This document shows positions 6,748-11,643 of a DNA stretch of 11,643 nucleotides, piece by piece. The stretch comes from Caldifarciminota bacterium (lineage in GTDB: Bacteria; Hydrothermota; Tepidihabitantia; SM23-42): contig DAOVAN010000039.1 in NCBI GenBank assembly GCA_030671005.1, positions 1 through 11,643 on the forward strand. Reading direction: 5' to 3'. Within the stretch, counting starts at the first letter, position 1. The number at the start of each line of letters is the position of its first letter. The notes beneath the pieces are model-generated. The model saw only the letters and a list, made by a program, of their open reading frames with translations, was not told the DNA's origin and searched no databases. Position numbers and translations under genes: made by a program.

Positions 6748-7899
6748 TTAAATATTCACTTCAAGAAAATAGGTCATGAATTCACGTACAAAGATGGTGA
6801 CCGGTATTGCAAGTAAAACACCCCAGAAACCAAATGTGATCCCTCCGATGATGAGGACGATCATGACAACCATCGGGTGAAGTCTCGAAGCCTGACCGAT
6901 TATTAATGGTCCGAGGAAGAAGTTCTCGATCAGTTGCTCACCAACATAGACGGATACGATCTTTATGACGTTCACTAGAGGATTCGGGCTCGTAATGCCG
7001 ATCAGTATTGCTGGAATGAAACTCAAGATATACCCGATGTTTGGTACGAGATTGAAAGCACCAGCAATAAAACCTAGTAGCAGGTAATACTTGATTCCTA
7101 AAATCCAGAGAGCAAAACCAACGATGAAGCCAACGACGGTCATGAGTATTATCTGACCCCGGAAGAAACGCGCAAGCGAAGAATTGAGTCTTTCGACAAA
7201 ACCATCGATACGCTTGCTTTCTTCACGTGAGAATAGGTTACGGAACCAATCCATGATCTTATCACGGTCGGCCAGGAATAGGTAGGCGGACAGGGGAATT
7301 ACGATGACATTGTAGATGATGGCTACAATGCTGCCGATGCCTTTGCCAATCTGGCTGATCGTTGAGAAGATACCGGTGAGAATATTGTTGAGTTGTGTGG
7401 TGATGGTGTTGGTGAGAAGCGTGGGTTCGATGTCGACCCCCAGTTCGATGAGTTTGTCGATCGCAACGCGGAAGTAATCCTGCCCTTGTTGGATAATATC
7501 AGGTAACTTGGTGATCAATCCTTGCAGTTCATCGATCAATCCGGAGACGATGAAGAAAATCAAAAGAGGGAAGAAGGCGATGATCGGTACGAGGCATACC
7601 AATATCGCCAGAATTCTGGGCAGTTTTTTGCCCTCCAGGAAATCGACGATTGGCGTCAGGATGTAGGCGATGCCAATGCCGATGATGAAAGGAATGAGTA
7701 TCGAGAAGTAGCTGAACAGCAGATAAAGGAGCAGTAAGAGTATCGTGAAGAGATATATGGGTCGTGCATTTTTTGTCTTTCTTTGTGGCCAGAGCATTGC
7801 CAAGACGACAATGAGTAGCCAGATCGGAGAGAAGGTTGGTGAGAGAACGACGAAAGCGGCAATCAGCACTAATGAGATGTATAAGACGGCATGTTGCAT
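6748..7899 (-). CDS. AI-2E/PerM family transporter-like membrane protein
   Basis: This is a 383-residue polytopic inner-membrane protein. Hydrophobic segments lie at about residues 4-20, 24-37, 48-65, 68-84, 95-120, 185-210, 248-268, 272-300 and 343-375. A long amphipathic stretch (about 121-184) sits where the family places its mid-protein extramembrane region. The C-terminal half holds the family signature: FNLVPNIGYILSFIPAIL (282-299), a conserved EQLIEN (321-326), GPLIIG (330-335), LHP (340-342) and a glycine-rich G-x-x-FGFWGVLLAIP segment (353-366). Members include the autoinducer-2 exporter TqsA and the Na+/H+ antiporter-like PerM/YdgG proteins. The substrate cannot be told from sequence, and no luxS or lsr gene is nearby. 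It is transcribed alone, away from the foldase genes. ATG 7897-7899 has no Shine-Dalgarno, and the -10 box is only 6 nt upstream, so leaderless translation is predicted. Confidence 0.88.
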   Translation of the reverse strand: MQHAVLYISLVLIAAFVVLSPTFSPIWLLIVVLAMLWPQRKTKNARPIYLFTILLLLLYLLFSYFSILIPFIIGIGIAYILTPIVDFLEGKKLPRILAILVCLVPIIAFFPLLIFFIVSGLIDELQGLITKLPDIIQQGQDYFRVAIDKLIELGVDIEPTLLTNTITTQLNNILTGIFSTISQIGKGIGSIVAIIYNVIVIPLSAYLFLADRDKIMDWFRNLFSREESKRIDGFVERLNSSLARFFRGQIILMTVVGFIVGFALWILGIKYYLLLGFIAGAFNLVPNIGYILSFIPAILIGITSPNPLVNVIKIVSVYVGEQLIENFFLGPLIIGQASRLHPMVVMIVLIIGGITFGFWGVLLAIPVTIFVREFMTYFLEVNI

Positions 7900-7905
7900 C
7901 GGTCA

Positions 7906-7933
7906 ATTATACGTAATGATGTGACAAAATCAA
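7906..7933 (-). promoter_or_regulatory. Promoter of the AI-2E family gene, predicted leaderless
   Basis: The minus strand reads TTGATT (7928-7933), a 16-bp spacer, then perfect TATAAT (7906-7911), with the ATG 6 nt later at 7899. The expected transcription start coincides with the start codon. Its geometry is nearly identical to the kor promoter. It is the mirror image of the foldase promoter on the other strand. Confidence 0.72.
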
Positions 7934-7940
7934 GGCTTGA
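7930..7940. repeat. Perfect 11-bp inverted repeat across two back-to-back -35 boxes
   Basis: TCAAG-G-CTTGA is a perfect 5+1+5 palindrome centred on 7935. It overlaps the -35 boxes of both divergent promoters, which are 3 bp apart. It may be a by-product of two similar -35 sequences facing outward, or a binding site for a dimeric regulator controlling both directions. No second copy was noticed in the window. Confidence 0.45.
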
Positions 7941-7964
7941 CTTTCAGAACCTTTTATATAGAAT
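7937..7964 (+). promoter_or_regulatory. Promoter of the three-gene foldase cluster
   Basis: TTGACT (7937-7942), a 16-bp spacer and TAGAAT (7959-7964) give a good sigma-70-type promoter. Initiation is expected near 7971, about 10 nt before ATG 7981. The AGGAG ribosome site (7971-7975) would then lie at the very 5' end of the mRNA. This leader is very short but, unlike the two minus-strand promoters, still contains a Shine-Dalgarno. Confidence 0.68.
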
Positions 7965-7980
7965 AGCGAAAGGAGAACAA

Positions 7981-9270
7981 ATGCGAAATCCCAAATACTT
8001 ACTCATACCTCTTTTTTTGTTTATTGTGGGTTGCTCTTTTGAGAGCAAAACATTGGTAACCATCAATGACAGCAAATACACGGTAGTTGATTTCGAAGAA
8101 AGATTTCAATTCGCCGCGACCGATGATTCGGTAAAGAAAATGGAAAAGGTCGATGAGTTCATAAACCAGATGTTGGCGGTAGAAGAAGCAAAGCTAATGG
8201 GTTATGAGGACGACCCGGTGGTGCGTACTGCTTTTGAAACGAATAGGGAAGAAGTCATATGGCGCACCTATTATAATGATGTGATCCTGAACAAGGTGAA
8301 AGTCCGTGATTCCGAGGTGAGGGATCTGTACAATCAGATCGTTGAGCAGTACCATCTTGCCCAGATCGTGGTTGCCGAGGAATCTCTCGCCAATTACGTG
8401 TACGCAGAATTCGAGAGAGGCGCAGCTTTTGAAGATCTGTTAATGTTTTCCTTGGATACCATATCCAATGATGGAGATATCGGGACTTTTTCAGTCATAT
8501 CGATTCCGCCTGAAATTATGGACGCACTCAAAAATGTGAAAGAAGGTGGCGCTACGAAACCGGTGAAGTTCGGCGAGTACTACCTCATTTTTAGAGTTGT
8601 TGAACATTCGACTGCCGATCAGCCCAAGTACGAGGAAGTAGAGGCAAACATCAGACAGAACTTATGGCAGGAGAAGGCGAGAGCCAAGGGAGAAAGCTAC
8701 TACAACAAGATCCGGGAGAAGGCAAAGGTGGAATACAATCCTGAAGGGCTGGAGATCTTGGCCAAACCAGAATCGCTCGTCACCGAGGAAGATCTTAATA
8801 CCTGGGTTGTTAAGAAATACGATTCTGAATATGTGCATGTCCGCTCCGTGATAGACGCGGTGCGATATGCACGTGCTGGTTCGAGGGTCGATCCTCAATA
8901 TCTGATTGACCAGGAATTAATTCCCGATCTCGTATATGATGAAGCTGTGAAGAACCACCATGATAAGCGTACCGCAACGAAAAGGAAGTTACAGAATACT
9001 ATGTCGACACTACTCTACCAGAAATACTACTCGGATATGGTTGTCGAAAAGGCATATGTCGATTCCATGGAAGTTGTTGAGTACTATGGGTCGCATCGAG
9101 ACGAATTTGAAGGGAAAAATTTGAACCAAGCATTCTCGATCGTCCAGGCACGATTGAGGGATGCTAGGGTAGATAGTCTAAGAAGTGATTTGTTTGCGAT
9201 GCTTCGCGAGAAACACAAGCCTGAAGTCAACGAAGCAGTGTTGGCACAGCTATTGAAGGAGGAAAGGTGA
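7981..9270 (+). CDS. Parvulin-type (SurA/PrsA-like) peptidyl-prolyl isomerase lipoprotein, first of three
   Basis: This 429-residue exported foldase begins with a lipoprotein signal: MRNPKYLLIP, a hydrophobic core and lipobox IVGC with C18 as the lipidated residue. Ser at +2 means no Lol-avoidance Asp, so outer-membrane anchoring is expected. VTINDSKYTVVDFEE (26-40) is the usual entry to the SurA/PrsA chaperone N-domain. A PpiC-like domain lies at about 125-210: LAQIVV, then GDIGTF (165-170), an L-x-x-V-K-E-G helix end and FGEYYLIFRVVE. The proline-isomerase motif is weaker than in its neighbours, so it may act mainly as a chaperone. The C-terminal half (about 215-429) is charged, helical and unrecognised. 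ATG 7981 is preceded by AGGAG at 5 nt. A longer in-frame reading from 7891 would hide the signal peptide and cross the promoter, so I rejected it. It overlaps the next gene by GTGA. Confidence 0.85.
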   Translation: MRNPKYLLIPLFLFIVGCSFESKTLVTINDSKYTVVDFEERFQFAATDDSVKKMEKVDEFINQMLAVEEAKLMGYEDDPVVRTAFETNREEVIWRTYYNDVILNKVKVRDSEVRDLYNQIVEQYHLAQIVVAEESLANYVYAEFERGAAFEDLLMFSLDTISNDGDIGTFSVISIPPEIMDALKNVKEGGATKPVKFGEYYLIFRVVEHSTADQPKYEEVEANIRQNLWQEKARAKGESYYNKIREKAKVEYNPEGLEILAKPESLVTEEDLNTWVVKKYDSEYVHVRSVIDAVRYARAGSRVDPQYLIDQELIPDLVYDEAVKNHHDKRTATKRKLQNTMSTLLYQKYYSDMVVEKAYVDSMEVVEYYGSHRDEFEGKNLNQAFSIVQARLRDARVDSLRSDLFAMLREKHKPEVNEAVLAQLLKEER

Positions 9271-10082
9271 AGAAAGTGATTTGCTTCCTTATTCTGCTGC
9301 TGCTTTTCAATTGTGCCGAGCAGGAAAAGGATGTCATCGTAACCGTCAACGGTTCAAAACTGACCAAACAGGAATTTGAGCAGTACTTACCCGATGTCGA
9401 TATTAAGAATATGGGTGAAGATAGGATACAAGTATTTCTCGACGATTGGGTCCACCAGGAAGTTCTCTATCTACAAGCTAAGAGAATGGGGATGCATGAG
9501 GAGGATTCGATCAAATTCGTGCTTGGACAGTATACTAAGAACTTCCTGGCCATGGAACTGGTGCGCAGGGAGTTCGGTTCGACAACCGTCACCGAAAAAG
9601 AAATACGTGAGTATTTTGAGGTACACAAGGATGAGTTTCTCTTCGCGGTGAAGTTGGGGCAAATGGTCTTGCCGACCAGAGAGATTGCCCTGCGTACTTC
9701 AGAGGAGATAAAGGCGGGTGCGGATTTCTTCAAGCTTGCCCGCGAGCGCTCTCTGACCAGATATCAGGATCCAGAAAATCCCAAGATCATAACCGACTAC
9801 CTACCGCGGGGTATGATCGCCGATTTTGCCATCGAAGAAGTGATCTTCGGCATGAAACCGGGTGAAATCTCTGAGGCGGTTCCGTATGTACAGGGAACGT
9901 ATTTGATTGTGAAGATGATCGACAAGAGGAAGATAAAAGCACGGGTCGAGCTGAGCGATGAGATCAAGGGGCAGATATACAACTACCTCCTCGCGGCTAA
10001 GTACCAGGATTTTCTGACCAGCTATGTTGATAGCCTGAGGGGTTCATACAAGATCATAACCGATCTTACACCGATCCAGTAG
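9267..10082 (+). CDS. Parvulin-type peptidyl-prolyl isomerase lipoprotein, second of three
   Basis: This 271-residue foldase has a short lipoprotein signal: MKK, a leucine-rich core and lipobox LFNC with C16 lipidated; Ala at +2 is compatible with outer-membrane sorting. Next come VTVNGSKLTKQEFEQYL (25-41), the SurA/PrsA N-domain entry, and a helical chaperone region to about 115. A PpiC-type domain occupies about 124-220: LFAVKLGQMVL, a helix with GADFFKLARERS (151-162), YLPRGMIADFAIEEVIF, MKPGEISEAV and GTYLIVKMID. Organisation and size resemble PrsA-type lipoprotein foldases, which assist late folding of exported proteins. The start is GTG 9267-9269, which overlaps the previous stop by 4 bp (GTGA) and has GGAGG 4 nt upstream (9258-9262), so translation is coupled. 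The catalytic histidines of active parvulins are not obvious, so enzymatic activity is uncertain. Confidence 0.86.
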   Translation: MKKVICFLILLLLFNCAEQEKDVIVTVNGSKLTKQEFEQYLPDVDIKNMGEDRIQVFLDDWVHQEVLYLQAKRMGMHEEDSIKFVLGQYTKNFLAMELVRREFGSTTVTEKEIREYFEVHKDEFLFAVKLGQMVLPTREIALRTSEEIKAGADFFKLARERSLTRYQDPENPKIITDYLPRGMIADFAIEEVIFGMKPGEISEAVPYVQGTYLIVKMIDKRKIKARVELSDEIKGQIYNYLLAAKYQDFLTSYVDSLRGSYKIITDLTPIQ

Positions 10083-10119
10083 TAAAATACATGTACTATA
10101 TGTGCTTAGGTAGGAAAGA

Positions 10120-11355
10120 ATGCTGATAATTATCTTCCTCGTTTCGACGATGGCAGATCAAGTCGCGGCCATTGTTGCGAATGATGTTATTTTGCAGAGC
10201 GAGGTCTTGGAGAATATGGGTATCCTAGCCAACGACCCGGCCGTGAGAAATATGTTCACGACTGAGGAAGAGATGAACGAGTACGTCATTGATCAGCTCA
10301 TCGCCAATAAATTGCTACTGATCGAAGCAGAAAAAGAATCGATCTTTGTTGTCGATGATGATGTCAGACCATTAGTCAACCAGAATATTGAAAACTTAAA
10401 AGGTAATTTCCCATCCGAAGCCGACTTCTTCAAATATCTAGACGAGCAGGAGATAAGCCTTGATGAGCTGAAGGATTACTACCAGGGGAATTTGAGATCG
10501 CGGCTGGTAATGGAAAGGTTGATATCAAAGAAGTTTGCATCAAACATTATGATATCGCCGATTGCGGTTAATGCTTTCTATGAGGAAAACAAGGATTCGA
10601 TTGCCAGTGTGCCCGGCAGGGTGAAGCTATCCCACATACTGTTGCCAATACTACCGAGTGAACGTGAGATGATGCAGGGTTTTGCGCGGGCGACCGATGT
10701 TTATAAGCTGTTGTTCACGGGCGGCGACTTTGGTGTGATCGCCCAGGAATTCTCAGAGGATGAGAATTCCAGACGAAAAGGGGGTATGCTGGGCAAGATA
10801 AGGAGGGGCGAGACAATCGAGGATTTCGAAGCAATCGTGTTCTCTCTTGCACCAGGCACGGTATCCCAGCCGTTCCCGACGAGGATCGGTTATCATATTG
10901 TCGAGGTGCTGAATAAAGGTTCTGACTGGGTATTGCTGAGACAGATTCTTATCAAAGTGAAAATAACACCGGAAGATACGCTTCGTGTGAAGAGGCAAGC
11001 CGAAAAGCTGGGTGAACTCATTGTGGAGGGTGTTGATTTTGATAGTCTGGCAAAGCAACATTCTAGGGATCCAACGATTGATCTGGGTGAATTCTATGTT
11101 GACCGCCTTACCCCACCATTCGACGAGGTCGTCAAGGAGATGGATGAGGGTGAGGTGAGTGAACCGATACTGACGCCGTATGGCTATCATCTGTTGTACA
11201 CTAGAGAAAAAGTACCTGAGCAGACCTTGACCTTTGAAGAGTTACGTGACCAAATAATGCAGTATCTATATCAGCAAGAAGTACAGAAGAAATATGATGG
11301 ATTAATTGAGGAACTCAAAGAACAAGTATTTGTCAAGAAATTCGAGATAAGCTAA
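10120..11355 (+). CDS. surA: SurA-like periplasmic chaperone with two parvulin domains
   Basis: This 411-residue protein has the full SurA plan. A SurA N-domain starts at QVAAIVANDVILQSEV (14-29) and runs to about 160. Parvulin domain 1 (about 165-265) shows VKLSHILLP, GGDFGVIAQEFSED, KGGMLGKI and GYHIVEVL. Parvulin domain 2 (about 271-365) shows LLRQILIKV, GVDFDSLAKQHSRDP, LGEF and PYGYHLLYTREK. A C-terminal helix (374-405) completes the chaperone lobe. SurA carries outer membrane proteins across the periplasm to the BAM complex. Domain 1 keeps the SHIL histidine; domain 2 has RQIL instead, so it is more degenerate at that position. The ATG at 10120 follows TAGGAAAGA; a TAG three codons upstream bars any longer N-terminus. 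The signal peptide is oddly short (about 12 residues) and lacks basic residues. It lies 37 bp after the second foldase gene and is probably co-transcribed. Confidence 0.9.
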   Translation: MLIIIFLVSTMADQVAAIVANDVILQSEVLENMGILANDPAVRNMFTTEEEMNEYVIDQLIANKLLLIEAEKESIFVVDDDVRPLVNQNIENLKGNFPSEADFFKYLDEQEISLDELKDYYQGNLRSRLVMERLISKKFASNIMISPIAVNAFYEENKDSIASVPGRVKLSHILLPILPSEREMMQGFARATDVYKLLFTGGDFGVIAQEFSEDENSRRKGGMLGKIRRGETIEDFEAIVFSLAPGTVSQPFPTRIGYHIVEVLNKGSDWVLLRQILIKVKITPEDTLRVKRQAEKLGELIVEGVDFDSLAKQHSRDPTIDLGEFYVDRLTPPFDEVVKEMDEGEVSEPILTPYGYHLLYTREKVPEQTLTFEELRDQIMQYLYQQEVQKKYDGLIEELKEQVFVKKFEIS

Positions 11356-11469
11356 GTCCAGTCCAGGATAGCAGCAATCATACCCACAAGATAAACACCA
11401 CGTAAACACCGGTACCACCGGTATTCGTCGAACCACAGGCATTTTTCCATTGATGGCGAAAAATCGTCC

Positions 11470-11497
11470 TTGATTTCTTTTAAGTTTCGGCTAATAT
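11470..11497 (+). promoter_or_regulatory. Candidate promoter of the exported-protein gene at the window end
   Basis: TTGATT (11470-11475), a 16-bp spacer and TAATAT (11492-11497) repeat the spacing seen at the other promoters, but the -10 box matches consensus at only 4 of 6 positions. Initiation near 11504 would give a leader of about 32 nt containing a strong ribosome site. The 180-bp gap after surA shows no other gene and no convincing U-tailed terminator hairpin. Confidence 0.4.
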
Positions 11498-11522
11498 TTA
11501 ACAGTGATTACTTTTATATATC

Positions 11523-11532
11523 AAGGAGGTGA
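11523..11532 (+). promoter_or_regulatory. Full-length anti-SD complement ribosome binding site
   Basis: AAGGAGGTGA is a ten-base complement to the usual 16S rRNA 3' end. GGAGG ends 6 nt before ATG 11536-11538. It is much stronger than the sites of neighbouring genes, suggesting a highly translated product, and it fixes the start of the truncated gene. Confidence 0.85.
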
Positions 11533-11535
11533 GTT

Positions 11536-11643
11536 ATGACGTACTCCAGATTAATTATTAGGCTGTTGCTCTGTATACTATCAATCTCACTCTTTTCAAC
11601 CGGTATGGTTCACGCCCAGCTATTCACGAAACATATCATTGAT
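11536..11643 (+). CDS. Exported protein of unknown function, N-terminus only (3' truncated)
   Basis: Only 36 codons lie in the window. They encode a typical Sec signal peptide: MTYSRLIIR with basic residues, a hydrophobic core (LLLCILSISLF), then STGMVHA followed by Q. The likely signal peptidase I cut is after VHA (residues 26-28). No cysteine lies in a lipobox position, so the product should be soluble in the periplasm or inserted in the outer membrane. The mature part (QLFTKHIID, then cut off) is too short to assign. The gene has its own candidate promoter and a very strong ribosome site, 180 bp after surA, so it is probably a separate unit. Confidence 0.75.
   Translation, partial: MTYSRLIIRLLLCILSISLFSTGMVHAQLFTKHIID

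Noticed and set aside
7891..7980. N-terminal extension of the first foldase
   Set aside because: It would bury the lipoprotein signal peptide and run through the promoter; ATG 7981 has AGGAG and a proper lipobox.
10753..11190. 145-codon minus-strand open frame inside surA
   Set aside because: Antisense to two well-matched parvulin domains, with no motif or start signal of its own.
11351..11372. GCTA...TAGC imperfect stem at the surA stop codon
   Set aside because: It needs a 2-nt bulge, has few G/C pairs, and lacks a T-tract.
11408..11422. Two ACCGGT copies separated by 3 bp, as a terminator hairpin after surA
   Set aside because: The stem is only 6 bp with a 3-nt loop and has no T-tract downstream; it may be chance.
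11441..11464. ATTTTT...AAAAAT imperfect stem-loop as a terminator
   Set aside because: Weak A/T pairing with a bulge and no trailing T-run in either direction; too weak to call.

Overview
The window reads as a chromosomal segment of an anaerobic diderm (outer-membrane) bacterium. The evidence is a BamA/TamA-type beta-barrel end, Lol-type lipoproteins, SurA-family chaperones and a ferredoxin-dependent 2-oxoacid oxidoreductase. Base composition is moderate, and AUG and GUG starts are mixed. The overall flavour recalls uncultured lineages such as candidate division WOR-3, but that is a guess that this sequence alone cannot confirm. I see no mobile elements, CRISPR arrays, tRNAs or rRNAs.

Layout. 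Positions 1-270 (+) hold the last 89 codons of an Omp85-family outer membrane protein, which ends 3 bp from a convergent minus-strand gene. Positions 274-6664 (-) hold six tightly packed genes, read right to left. First come a two-cluster ferredoxin (korD) and the alpha, beta and gamma subunits of a 2-oxoglutarate/2-oxoacid:ferredoxin oxidoreductase (korA, korB, korC). These are followed, after 28 bp, by a small nucleotidyltransferase-fold protein and a 971-residue protein with two nucleotidyltransferase modules. The last two overlap by 4 bp (ATGA). Positions 6748-7899 (-) hold an AI-2E/PerM-family membrane protein. Positions 7981-11355 (+) hold three successive parvulin-type (SurA/PrsA-like) periplasmic foldases, two of them lipoproteins. 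Positions 11536-11643 (+) hold the start of another exported protein.

The most unusual content is the nucleotidyltransferase pair behind the kor genes. The large protein has the two-module plan of glutamine synthetase adenylyltransferase/deadenylylase (GlnE): a DxD site near residue 160, another near 725, and a KEG-GGLRD-like motif after each. Its sequence is far from canonical GlnE, and it is coupled to a third, separate nucleotidyltransferase-fold protein. Its place downstream of an enzyme that consumes 2-oxoglutarate suggests, as inference only, a link to carbon/nitrogen status signalling. It could equally be an unrelated protein- or RNA-modifying system.

Promoters are readable. Two minus-strand units (korD and the AI-2E gene) have near-consensus sigma-70-type promoters whose -10 box lies only 6-7 nt from the AUG, which predicts leaderless mRNAs. 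The AI-2E and foldase promoters are exact mirror images about position 7935, with -35 boxes 3 bp apart and a perfect 11-bp inverted repeat across them. The envelope genes (barrel, foldases, exported protein) and the metabolic/signalling block are separate transcription units.
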